DNA of 64,000 nt, taken from assembly GCA_050084985.1 (NCBI GenBank), contig JBITNC010000001.1, positions 196,416,001 through 196,480,000 on the forward strand, written 5' to 3'. Below the pieces are notes generated by a model. That model searched no databases. It worked only from the letters and a program-made list of their open reading frames with translations, and was not told the origin of the DNA. Numbering within the stretch: position 1 is the first letter of the stretch; the number at the start of each line of letters is the position of its first letter. The stretch is from Nageia nagi. Taxonomy: Eukaryota > Pinophyta. Positions 43,888-55,200 of this stretch are shown piece by piece. A program made the translations under genes and the position numbers.

Positions 43888-44559
43888 TGTAGATCCTAAA
43901 TAATGTGAATTAATTGTTAATGGGGTTAATAATTACACTATTTGGTCTATTTATTTGTTGACATAAAGAAGGAATATGAAAATAGATGATTAATCATACA
44001 AGTTCATTTTGTTAACATGAATATCCAATTGATTAAGGAAAGGCACACATCAAGAATGAGCAATATAACATACATAATCATGGTGATGGTGCCCTGATAA
44101 TAGTACGCTACCAACATCATGCAATAAATCGAATTAAGAGTGAGATGAAACCTAAAATGATAAGTGAATAAATGATTTATTAATATAATAAAAGTATGAT
44201 AATGTTTGAGGTAAGAAATTCGCTTATTATAGATAAGAAGCCTTTCCAAAGGTTTGCTTTGCAAATGATATTCAAATCTTTGATTCTCTATCTAATATTT
44301 AATTGATAGGGGCCTTGGATCTTTTGTAATCTACCCTTTATCTAATATCTTTTGATGATAATCCCATCATCTGTCTTTGTATGTCTTGAATGCCTTTATA
44401 TAGGGATGCTTCTATTATAGGATTTGACCTCTTGTACATGCCACAAGGGTCAAATACATGGCCTACACCTTTCTTATACATTTTTAATCCCTTTTTAAAT
44501 GATACATTGTTAAAAGATTAAAATGATTTATTAAATACATAAAGATTCATTTTGAGGGG
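43888..44559 (-). repeat. 5' LTR of the gag-only element
   Basis: On the + strand it starts tgtagatcc, giving a CA end on the minus strand. A TATATAAA box lies on the minus strand at 44,395-44,402, at the same relative place as in the other LTR. Confidence 0.85.
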
Positions 44560-44564
44560 TCTAT

Positions 44565-44775
44565 AATGAGCTAGTAGATTTCATATATGCTCATATGGAA
44601 TCTAGACATGAGTTTGTAGATTTTATAGATGTTTATATGGAGGACATAATGAATGAAGACAACATGAAGAAGATGGTACTTTAGAAATTAGTTATAGTAT
44701 ATATGGACCTCAATGAGTTAATGATGTATAGTATTCTTTCATTGCTCGAGGTCAAGCAATTCGAGAAGGGAGGAT
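44565..44775 (+). pseudogene. 3' end of another gypsy-type coding region with PPT
   Basis: A + frame reads EFVDFIDVYMEDIMNEDNMK with a stop shortly after. A later segment reads SLLEVKQFEKGGL before a stop. The purine tract agaagggaggat (44,764-44,775) then precedes an LTR start. The family resemblance (short acidic ending, purine tract, LTR beginning TGTAACATCCCC) fits a plant gypsy 3' end. The upstream part of this element was cut off by the insertion of the gag-only element. Confidence 0.45.
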
Positions 44776-45491
44776 TGTAACATCCCCTTTCATGGGGCAT
44801 TCTCTTCTAGGAGTAATTTTGTAAGTAAAAGCATTATTTATTTATTGCATATGTATTTAGGCATCGTTGTAACTTAGGATAGGAGACATATGGGACCAAT
44901 TGTGAGCCCCAAGTGGGACATCTCCCTCTTAATAATATATTAGAGCATTTAAGTGTGATAGTATGAATCCCAAGGTACAATGCATGATTAGAGACCAAAC
45001 ATATGATTTGGTGTGATGTAGAGGCATAATGTGGATGCCCAAGCGTGATGTCATCTTAAGGGATGTGTGAGCACCTAACCTTGTAGGATTCCTACTTATA
45101 TGATTAGCAAAGTATTGTGGAGATATCATTGAGTAGTTTTGGTATCTTCTATCTTCTAAGTGGCAACATCATCTCTTGCCTCTAATTGGATGACAATCCA
45201 ACTTGGAGAATGAGCTAGTGAGATGTAGCCCTCACTAGGTCATGGTTGAGGATATAAATAAACCTTCAAACCATTCCATACTTATGGTTAGATCCATGGT
45301 TAAAGGCCCTAATAGTGAGAAGTGTATACCCTAGATATTAATCTTTGAGCTAGATGTCAACTCTATTGGCCCATATTGGTTGTATATTGCTTGTTTCATG
45401 CTTGATAATAAGACATTGATATTTTTCCTCCATCTTGGCTTATGTGTAGCATGTTTTTATGGTGTGAATGCTTAATCTTATTCATTTTCAT
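44776..45491 (+). repeat. Candidate 3' LTR of the interrupted gypsy element
   Basis: It starts TGTAACATCCCC right after the PPT. It contains a TATA box, tataaata, at 45,253-45,260 and ends near ttattcattttca at 45,491. No second copy is present in the window, so the right boundary is tentative. Confidence 0.5.
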
Positions 45492-45493
45492 AA

Positions 45494-47470
45494 TTGTTGC
45501 TTAATTATCTAATAATTTGTAACAAAGAATTATTTACTAGATATTACATAACCATTAATATATTTAATTTTGTTATAAATTATGATATATATTTAATTAA
45601 TATTTATGTAATTAAATTTCTTACTACAAAATATGTCAATAGAAATTATTTTAGACAAAAAACTAAATCTATGCCAACTACAAAAAAGTGATAATTAATT
45701 AGTTATCTTTTATTTATTTATTTATTTTGCACACTTAAACAATTTATAAATATAACAATAGAATGTACATCACTAAAAGAAAAAAAAAGTGGCAATTTAA
45801 TTAGTTATCTTTCTTTATGATTCAAATTCAAACAATTGATATATATAATAATAAAAGTAGAAATATGTACATCTCTATAAACTTGTAATTGCTTTTGTAT
45901 ATTATATTTTTTTATTTTTTAAAAAATTACAATAAATATAAAATATTTTTCTTTAATATTATTACAAATAATTACAATGTAATATACAATTACATAAACA
46001 AACCAAAATTTGAAACATCAATCAATTATACATTATATTTATTCCAACAAACAATATCATGTAAGACCATGGAATTATATTTATTTCAAAAAATAAATAA
46101 TTTATAAATATAATAATAAAAAGAGAAGAATTTACATCTATATAAACTTGTAAATGATTTAGTATATTATATTTTTTATTTAAAAAATACAATAAATATA
46201 AAATATTTTCATGAATAATTATTACAAAAAATTACTTAGTAAAATACAATTTCACAAACCAAAATTTGAATTATCATTAATAATAAATTATTTTTTATTT
46301 CAATACAATATGGAATTTATGTGATTGTGATTTTTATTAAATATATATTGACAAATCAATTTTCAAATTTACATAAGTTAAATTATTTATTGCAATACAC
46401 AAAATAAATTTCAATTAATATTTTCATATTTACATAGAATTTCGATTTCAAAAAAAAAAAAAGCTATATAAGATTTTTTAGCATATCATTCAAATAAGAA
46501 ATGTCAAAAACCTTAAAATCAATCTATATGTCAATGTAATTGATTTAGTATATATTTAATTTTGTATTATTTTTTAAATTGCAATAAATATAAAAATATA
46601 AACTATTTTTTAAAATATTATTGGAAATACCAAGTAAAATTCAATTCCATAAACAAACAAAAATTTGGATTATCATAGTTTGTTGGTTGAGTTGGTCATG
46701 TTGTGATATTAATATTATAAATTATATTTATTATTCAACAAATAATTTCACTGTAAGAACAAAAAATTCCAATTATCATTAATAATACAATATGGACTTT
46801 ATTTGATTATGAGTATTATTTTTATCAAATTAAGAAGATTATTAACCATTAATATATTTAACTTTGTTACAAAATATCAATTATTTACTATATTTATTAT
46901 AAATAAATATTCAAAAATTAATTTAACATTACTTGTATCAAGTTAATTGATTTATTACAATACAAAAAATTAATTTTGATTGATATTTTCATATTTATAA
47001 AGAATATTGTTTCCACTTCAACAAAAATTATAAGATTTTGTTTATATTTCTCAAATAAAAGTTTAATCGTAACTCATCATCAAACATGTATAAATTTATC
47101 ACCAAGTAAAGAAAAATTATCTTTTTATCAAATAAAATCCATTATGTCAAATCGGTAAATCATCAAGTAATATCTAGCAAATATGGCCAAGTATTATCAT
47201 TATTGAGAGAACACTTGATAAAGAAAATTAAGTCATTTCAAAGATTATCAAATATCTATATATTATATCCTCATAGATCAATGCAAACTACATACTAAAT
47301 TCATTATACAAATATATAAATGCAAAATATATACTAACTAAAATTTAAAAGCAAATAAATAATAGGAATTATTACACAATTATTTGCATGAATATCAAAC
47401 TACACATCATATTCGTTATACAAATATACAAATACACAAATACAAGGAGTCTTGTAAATTTAACTATAGA
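45494..47470 (+). repeat. Inverted copy of the 28.7-33.6 kb retroelement family
   Basis: Reverse complements of phrases from 28.8-31.9 kb recur in order. These include aacttgtaattgcttt (45,884), ctcaaataagaaatgtcaa (opposite 31,300) and aatcaatctatatgtcaatg (46,519; opposite 31,270), and the segment with aaatttcaattaatattttc (46,405; opposite 31,400). Two or more decayed copies overlap here, for example 45,780-46,020 and 46,120-46,260. Short AT-rich open frames here are not genes. Confidence 0.6.
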
Positions 47471-47986
47471 AAGAACATTAATTTAAATTATTAATTTATT
47501 TATAAAAAGAACAATAACTTAAATTATATTATTAACAATTAATTATTTTTTATGTCAATACATACAATTTATGTGATTATGATTTGTGATAAAAATTGTA
47601 TCCATATACAACTATTAATTTATAATTAAAAAAATTAAGTAACAAAAAATATTTAACTTATGCTTCAATGTATGATAATAAGAATATTTAACTTTGATGT
47701 ACAAAATATTTTTATCACTAATATAAATACAAATACTAAAGGTTCAAAAATTAATCTTCAATTGTATTCATAAAAAATTAAATGATTCATTGCAAAGATG
47801 TAAATTAATTTTTTATTTATATACATAATATTTGTGTAGTCTATTATACAAATATATAAATACAAAATATATGTCAGCTTTAAGTAAATTGTACTTTAAC
47901 TTGTCATTTTATTTTACAAGTTTAAACAATTTCAAAATAAATAAATAATAAAATTATTTCAAATTTATTTCAATAAATACCAAAGT

Positions 47987-48075
47987 ACTCATCCCCTCCC
48001 TTCCCCTTCTACTTCTCCCCTTCTCTCCCTCCTCTTCCTCCATTCCCCCTTCTACTCTCCTCCTCCCATTCACCG
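47987..48075. repeat. CT-rich block of an A monomer
   Basis: This is an almost pure pyrimidine stretch on the + strand (catcccctcccttcccctt and onward). Other blocks of the same kind are at about 48,428-48,565, 49,172-49,207 with its continuation at 55,196-55,270, 55,580-55,710, 56,352-56,490, 56,832-56,975, 57,628-57,750 and 58,795-58,900. Confidence 0.85.
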
Positions 48076-49202
48076 CTTTACTAGAAATATTTAACTTAAG
48101 CTTCAATGTATCATAATAAGAATATTTAAACTTCTTATAAAATATCAAGTATTTATCATTAATATATATAACACAAAAGGTTCAAAAATTAATCTTCAAT
48201 TTTATTCATAAAAAATTAAATGATTCATTACAAAGATGTAAATTAATTTTTTATTTATTCACATAATATTTTTGTAGGTCATTTTACAAATATATAAATA
48301 TAAAATATATGTCAATTTCAAGAAAATGATACTTTATCTCGTTATTTTATTTTACAAGTTTAAACAATTTAAAAATAAATAAATAATAGAAACTATTTCA
48401 AAATTATTTCAATAAATAACAAAGTACCCATCCCCTCCTCTCTTCCCCTTCCACTTCTATCCCTCCACTTCCCCCATTCCCCCTTCTTCTTACCTCCTCC
48501 CATTCGCCCCTTTACCTTCTCCCACCTTCCCACTTCTCCCTTTCTCCCCTCCTTCCATTCACCCTTTACCAAAAATATTTAACTTATGATTCAATGTATC
48601 ATAATAAGGATATTTGGATTTCTTCTAAAATATCAAGTATTTATCATTAATATATATAACAAACATAAAAGATTCAAAAATTAATATTCAATTGTATTAA
48701 TAATAAATTAAGTGATTCATTACAAAGATGTAAACTAATTTTTTATTTATTTGCATGATATTTTTGTAGTTCATTTTACAAATATATTAATACAAAATAC
48801 ATAATTTATAATTAAAAAAATTAAGTAACAAAAAAAATTTAACTTATGCTTCACTGTATGATAACAAGAGTATTTAACTTTGATGTACAAAATATTTTTA
48901 CCACTAATATATATACAAATACAAAAGGTTCAAAAATGAATCTTTAGTTGTATTCATAAAAAATTAAATGATTCATTGAAAAGATGTAAATTAATTTTTT
49001 ATTTAATTACATAATATTTTTATAGTCTATTATATAAATATATAAATACAAAATATATGCCAACTTAAAAAAAATTGTACTTTAACTTATCATTTTATTT
49101 TACAAGTTTAAATAATTTAAAAATATAAAACAATAAAAATTATTTCAAAATTATTTTAATAAATACCAAAGTATCCCCTCTTCTCTTCCCCTTCCACTTC
49201 TC

Positions 49203-49207
49203 TTCTC
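49203..49207. repeat. Target-site duplication TTCTC (left copy)
   Basis: It is identical to 55,196-55,200 on the other side of the copia element. Both lie in a CT-rich block. Confidence 0.8.
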
Positions 49208-49494
49208 TCTTAGAGTATTAAGTTCACTTAGGATTATTTTATTCATTTCCTAGGTTTTCTTATTTCTAACTAGTTTGTTGTGGTGATAACCACTTTCTTG
49301 TCACTTTGTGAATTTTTACCTTCACGCATGGTTGGCATGCTATTGTACATTAGCTTGTATTTGCCCTATTTATTTGGGCTCCATTCTCATTTTAGCTATA
49401 TCACTTATGAGAGTTTCAGCTTCTCTTCTCTGTTTTGTAGTGTTGTGCAATTTTCTTTTCTGAGCTTGATTTGCTTTTCTTGCAAATCTTCACA
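49208..49494 (+). repeat. 5' LTR of the copia element at 49,208-55,195
   Basis: It ends cttgcaaatcttcaca, as the 3' LTR does. Its first bases are TC instead of the TG seen in the 3' LTR, so one terminal base is mutated. Confidence 0.88.
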
Positions 49495-50789
49495 TGGTAT
49501 TAGAATAGGTTGGATTTTTTTGTAGGCATCCAAACTCTTGTGAAGATTTCTCATATCTGGTTCTCTAATTGTGGTTTTTGAGGGATAGAATCAATTGCTA
49601 TGTTTCCTGTGGCATTGTTGGAGTGGATCTTCATGACTCTTTTGAGGCCTCTTACATAGCACTATGAATCTCACATATACCATCATGGTGATTTGATCTA
49701 TGTTGATTGATATTCATGCATCCATGGATGATTTTATTATGTCCTGAGCAATATCTCTTACATAACAAATGTACACATTTTTTGTTTCGTGACCTACAAA
49801 CTCATACTCATCTGTTGGGTGGTATTCCAAAGAGAAGATCACTTCTGTTAAACTCGTGACCTCCCATAGCACTGCACTTCTTCCCTCTTACATAGTCTCT
49901 CAGCCTGATGACTCTAACCCCCATCTAGTCTTATAGCCTTTTCCCTCCATCGCATGCAAAACCCTTTCCTAGCATGCGCAAAGGTCATAAGCTTTTTTTT
50001 TTAGCCACCTCTATTTGAGTTCATGGCCTCCACCATATGTAACTCTCCATTGATTCGAACTTTGCAGACTTGCCTCCTAGTTCTCCATTCAAATATTTGT
50101 AGATCTATATGCACCTTCTAGAAGTGTTGCACCCCTTTGGATCTCTATTGACCCCATGTTGCATTGGATAGTGCTTAATGCGGTGGCTTGAGGTGTCTTG
50201 TGGCTTCTTTGAGAACAAACATACCTCCTAGCAACTCTTGGCCTACGTTTCATGGTGTTTTTTTTTCATTTCCCTACACACTCATAGCTTAGTGATGGAA
50301 AACTTGGGTTGGAGGTCTCCAGTACCACCATATCCTCAATGCATGCTCATTTATCATCCACCATCGACTCCTAAAGCTACCTCCTCTCTATAAATTCTTA
50401 TCGTAGGATTTAATTTATTTTTGACCACCCTCTCTAGTATGCAAAAAAATTAAAAAAATATATATTTATTTTATAATTTTTAAAATTATATAAATATAAA
50501 TATATATTTTATTTTTTAATAGTTTTGGGGGGTTAAAAATCAATTTGGATGCATATGCATTTAATTGTGTAACTTGGGCAAATGGACTCAGATTGGAGTA
50601 CCATTTTTTTTTGCATTGGAAGGATGAAGATAAGATCTTTTTAGCCATTTCCATTGTAAGCCTTGAAGGCAAGTTTTTTGGGGGGGTTCTTTGAAAATGA
50701 AAAAAAATTAGTTGGGGTCTTCTTGTGTCGGGTGCTAATTTTCACACCTTCCTTGTTGCTTGATTCTTTGGTTTGTTTGGTATTTTGAG
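49495..50789 (+). other. PBS and long leader of the copia element
   Basis: The PBS TGGTATTAGAAT (49,495) is two or three changes from the iMet consensus. The leader to the gag ATG is about 1.3 kb without recognised motifs. Around 49,780-50,400 the text is comparatively GC-rich and may be captured or inserted sequence. Confidence 0.5.
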
Positions 50790-53700
50790 ATGGAGCATTC
50801 ATCATTTAAAATTGAACCTCTCACAACTCATAACTATCATACTTGGAAACCATGAATGTTGGTAGTATTAACACAAAGAGGACTAAACACACTCATTAAG
50901 GAGCAAAAATTCACATTTAAATCAGACTATGAAACTTCATCATTCATAAAGGCAACTGGTAAAGCATTTGGGCTAACAAAATCAAATGTTAGTGAGAGCT
51001 TGTGGTTTCATTTTACTAGCATAACCACATGACATGAAGCATGGGATAAATTAGAATCTTTATTTGGTAAAGTTGACACAATGAGGGCCATGCAAATTAA
51101 TGCTCAACATACTACTTTATCTCTTGATGACTATCCCACCATGGTTGATTATCTCACTAAATTTAAGGAGTTATACACATATTTTTTGGATAGTGGTAAA
51201 AAGAAGAAAGATGATAAATTCATTTATTTGATTCTATCAAAATTAAAAGGCCCATTCCATTTATTTGCTTCTACATTCCTCTCTACAAAGTATGCTATGG
51301 GTGATAAATTCACAATGCCTAAGTTAGAAGAATTTTGTGAGCGTCTTACAAGGGGAGAGACTAAAATTTCAACTCTTAAGATATCTTCATTTTCATCTAA
51401 GGAATTAACATCATCTAAAGGTAAAGGCAAGTCCAAGCCAAAGCCTAAGCCCACTACACCATAGCCAGCTCCAAAAGCCCCTAAATCCAAATCCACTCGA
51501 GAGAAAGAGAAGCCTACTTGTTCTTATTGTGGGAAGCTTGGACATATCATTAAAAAATGTTATAAAAAGATGAAAGATGATAAAAAGAAGCAAAAATTTG
51601 AATCTTCTCATGTATTAGAAAAGGCTTTGAATGCTCATGGGAAAGGACATTCTATTTTAGAGAGTTGGGTTATAGATTCAAGTGTCTCTTATCACATGAT
51701 TCCATCCAAAGAGTCCTTTCCATCTCTTTGTTCTACTTCTACTTCTAGTATTGAGGTTGGTGATTCCTCTCACATTTCTATGAAAGGAAAAGGGGATATT
51801 CCTATTGCAGGTGATCATATCCTTGATGTGATTTTAGTTCTTAATCTCTCTTTCAACCTTCTTTTTATGTATTAGATCTATCATACTTGCCGTGGGAGGA
51901 CTTTATTATTCACACCTAGTGATTTTGAGATTCGTAGTTTGCAAGAGACACAATCACTTCTTGCACAAGGTGATATTGATCATTATATGAGGCTCTATCA
52001 ATTTGAGTACTTTGATGATGCTGATTCAGGAACTAGGTTGGTTTCCCATGTAGACTTCATGAGTAGACTTTGGTATAAGAGGTTTGGGCACCTCAACTAT
52101 AGATATTTGTAGGAGTTGCATTCTCATGATATGATCATTGGCTTGCATAAGGTTTCTTACTTTGAAGGTGTTTTTCTTAGTTATGCCCTTGAAAAACAAC
52201 ATCAAGACCCTTTTCCTAAAAGTAATGCTAATCCTGCATCTTCTCTTTTAGAGTTGGTGTATAGTGACTTAATGATCTTTCCATACCCATCCTTCATTGA
52301 AGCTTGGTATGCACTAACTTTCATTAATGATTTTTTGAGACATACTTGGGTGTATTTTCTCAAGTACAAGAGTTGATGTCTTTGCTCACTTGAAAGTCTT
52401 TAAGGCTTTGGTTGAGAATCAATCTTCTAGTTGCATCAAGAAGCATCACACAGATATTGGAGGAGAGTACTTCAACATAGAGTTTTAAGAGTTCCTTGAG
52501 AAGCATGGAATAATTCATCAATATTCAATTCCTCACACTTCACAGCAAAAAGAAAGAATAGAGTACTGAAGGAGATGGCCAGTCATATGATGCATTCTAG
52601 GGACTTACCTCCTATCTTTTGGGCTGAGGTAATCAATTATGCTAACTACATCCAAAATCAAACTCCTCATTGGGCACTTGATCATATGAATCCTGAACAG
52701 GCTTGAAGTGGAACCAAGCCAAATGTGTCATGCTTTAGAGTGTTTAGTAGTCATGCTTGGGCCTTCATTCTAAAGATTAAGCATAAGGCCTTAGAAAAGA
52801 AGAGCAAGCCTCTCATCTTTTTTGGCTATAATGAGGATATGAAGACGTATTGATTGATTGATCCTGATACCCATGATCTTTTCTTCCACACTCATGTTCA
52901 GTTTGATAAGCATCTTCCTGATTCTCCCTCTTCATCTCCTTCCTTAGTCTTATTTGACTCTTATCACACATCTTTTGAGGTCTTTCATATAAAGGATATT
53001 CTTGAGGTTGTTTCTCCCATAACAACTATTGATACTCCTACACCTGTAGTTGCCACTATTCCTATTGATATTGCATATTCTTCCATTGCTGATAGTCACA
53101 TGCCCATATGGGCTCACTCTACACTTAAGGATGCAACACCCTTCATCAAGGATCTCCCTCCTTCCTACTACTATTCCATCAGTTCTATTCTTATTGGTTA
53201 GACACATCCAAGTGATCCATATATTATTTTAGAGGCTCATGGTATACCAGAGTGGGATGATGCCATGGCGATTGAGTATTCTTTCTTGTTGAAGAATAAT
53301 ACTTGGGAGTTTATTTCTCTACCCCATGGGAGGAAGTTGACTTGGTGTAATGGGTGTACCAAACCATGTATGCAGTTGATGATTCTATTGACAAGTATAA
53401 GGCTCATCTTGTTGCCAAGGGCTTCTCATAGGTTGAGGGGATTGACTACTCTAAGACCTTTGCTCCTATGGCCAAGATGGATTCAATTCACCTTGTATTT
53501 ACTCTTGTTATTTCTCAGGGATGGTTAGTTTTTTAGATGGATGTGAAGAGCACCTTTTTGCATGATGATTTGCATGAGCAGATCTACATGGAGCATTCTA
53601 TCAATTTTTTCTAGGATTCCTCATTTGTTTGTAGGCTTAGAAAATCTCTTTATGGCCTCAATCAAGCTCTTCGAGCATGGTATGATAAGATGGACTATTT

Positions 53701-54715
53701 TCTCCTCTCCATTAATTTTGTACAATGTTCCTTTCACCCTATAATCTATATATGGATACATGGAGCAAATACTATTATTTTGGTGTTGTATGTTGATGAT
53801 CTTCTTCTCACAGACACCTCCCGCTCTCACATTTAGATAGTTTAGCAAGCTCTCTCTAAAAGATTTGAGATGGCAGATCTTAGAATTACCAATTACTTTT
53901 TTAGTTTTTAGGTGACAAATAGATTCATGGATTTTCATATCTTAGTAGAAGTATGCCTTGGATATTCTTTAGTAGTTTAGGATGGTAGATTGTAATCCTT
54001 CTTTGACACCTTTTCAGAGTGGGGTGACTTTGAATTCCACTTGCACTTCATCTCTATGTGATGCTACTCTATATCGCTAATTGGTTGGGATTCTTATATA
54101 TCTCACCCATACTCGACTAGATATTTCATAAGTAGTTGGGCTTGTTTCTCTATTGGCATAGACCCCTCATGAATCTCATTGGTAGGTAGCCAAGAGGATT
54201 CTTTGATATGTGAGGGGCACTAGCCACTCTAGTCTGCATTACACGAGAGGTGATCTGGTCTTGAGTGGATATACAAATTCTGATTGGGTTGGTTCTTATG
54301 ATGATCATCATTCCACTTCTAGTTATGTATTTTATCTTGGTACTTCTCGCATCGCTTAGTTGTACAAGAAGTAGTAGGCTATTTCATTATCATCAATTAA
54401 GGTAGAGTATAGAACATTTATTTATGCAAGTTAGGAGGCACTTTAGCTTCGATAGTTGTTAGAGGAGTTTGGCTACCCCTAGTCTCGAACCATAGTTCTT
54501 TGGTGTGATGATCATAGTGCGATTCATATTTTGTGCAATTTGTTGAGCATCAATGTACCAAACACATTAAGGTCCACATGCACTTCATCCATCAACATAT
54601 TCAAAATCACATTCTCATCTTAGAGTACATTCCTACAAAGCAACATATCACAAACATCTTCACTAAATCCTTACATCACCTCGCTTCCTTGAGTTGCATG
54701 GCTTACTTAGGGTGA
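50790..54715 (+). pseudogene. copia gag-pol remnant
   Basis: Gag starts at the ATG 50,790 (MEHSSFKIEPLTTHNYHTWK). The gag body frame is 51,081-51,464. The zinc knuckle CSYCGKLGHIIKKC is at about 51,519-51,560. The protease motif reads WVIDSSVSYHM (51,665-51,697), with DSS replacing DSG. The GAG-pre-integrase and integrase segments include LGHLN-like FGHLNYRYL, SDLMIFP and FINDFLRHTWVYF, and, past a frame break near 52,555, RVLKEMASHMM. RT motifs include GFS then VEGIDYSKTFAPMAKM, LYGLNQALRAWYDK and the intact YVDD box (53,789-53,800). RNase H motifs run from TPFQSGVTLN to KHIKVHMHFI near the end. Stops are frequent and mostly TAG. Confidence 0.9.
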
Positions 54716-54919
54716 AGGAAGTTATCCTTTGGGGGTGTTGATGAGTACATCTTCCTCTCCATCCTCCTACCATGAGATGGCTTTTTCTCCATGTGTTTTC
54801 TCATCATCTTTTAGTAGATTCTTTGCACATATTGTACATGAGTACCTGATCAAGCCTTGTTGTTAGGACTCATTTTTTGTGGATGTGCCACTTTATCCCT
54901 TTATTCACTTAAGGGTGGC

Positions 54920-55195
54920 TGTTAGAGTATTAAGTTCACTTAGGAGTATTTTATTCATTTCCTAGGTTTTATTATTTCTAGCTAGTCTGTTATGGTGATA
55001 ACCACTTTCTTGTCACTTTGTGCATTTTTACCTTCACACATGGTTAGCATGCTATTATACAAGCTTGTATTTGCCCTATTTATTTGGGCTCCATTCTCAT
55101 TTCAACTAGATCAATTTTGAGCATTACAATTTCTCTTCTTTAGTTTATGATGTGCAATTTCTTTTTTTGGGCTTATTTTCTTGCAAATCTTCACA
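54920..55195 (+). repeat. 3' LTR of the copia element at 49,208-55,195
   Basis: It starts TGTTAGAGTATT directly after the purine tract and ends TTCACA. Confidence 0.9.
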
Positions 55196-55200
55196 TTCTC
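55196..55200. repeat. Target-site duplication TTCTC (right copy)
   Basis: It matches 49,203-49,207 exactly. The CT-rich block of the satellite monomer continues to the right. Confidence 0.8.

Larger units (their letters stand above)
35330..44559 (-). mobile_element. gag-only Ty3/gypsy-like LTR element with antisense plant mobile domain remnant
   Basis: LTRs of about 650-670 bp (35,330-35,981 and 43,888-44,559) flank 7.9 kb. Reading minus, a PBS-like site (43,871-43,885) is followed by a long gag (43,822 to 41,775), with no recognisable protease, RT, RNase H or integrase after it. Then come an (AT)n run, an antisense plant mobile domain remnant (38,870-40,330, +), a non-coding stretch, a 4 x 191-bp array and a PPT (35,982-35,997). 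The gag type and the extra antisense frame near the 3' end recall the Tat lineage of plant Ty3/gypsy elements, where extra frames including a transposon-associated domain are known. No clear target-site duplication is found. It is non-autonomous now. Whether pol was lost here or in the whole family is unknown. Confidence 0.75.
49208..55195 (+). mobile_element. Complete but inactivated Ty1/copia element
   Basis: A 287-bp 5' LTR (49,208-49,494), a PBS-like site (TGGTATTAGAAT, 49,495), a gag-pol remnant (50,790-54,715), a PPT (aagggtggc near 54,911) and a 276-bp 3' LTR (54,920-55,195) are all present, flanked by a perfect TTCTC duplication. The domain order gag, PR, IN, RT, RH is copia. The LTRs share about 88-90 percent by eye. 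Some thirty in-frame stops are seen in pol, most of them TAG. The untranslated leader before gag is unusually long, about 1.3 kb. Confidence 0.92.

Noticed and set aside
45494-46110. Short Tyr/Asn/Ile/Phe-rich open frames as organelle-type genes
   Set aside because: Composition is fully explained by extreme AT content. The sequence is a reverse-complement copy of the 28.7-33.6 kb repeat family.
51224-51611. Minus-strand Leu/Gly/Phe-rich open frames
   Set aside because: They are the mirror of the Lys/Pro-rich gag linker of the + strand copia element.
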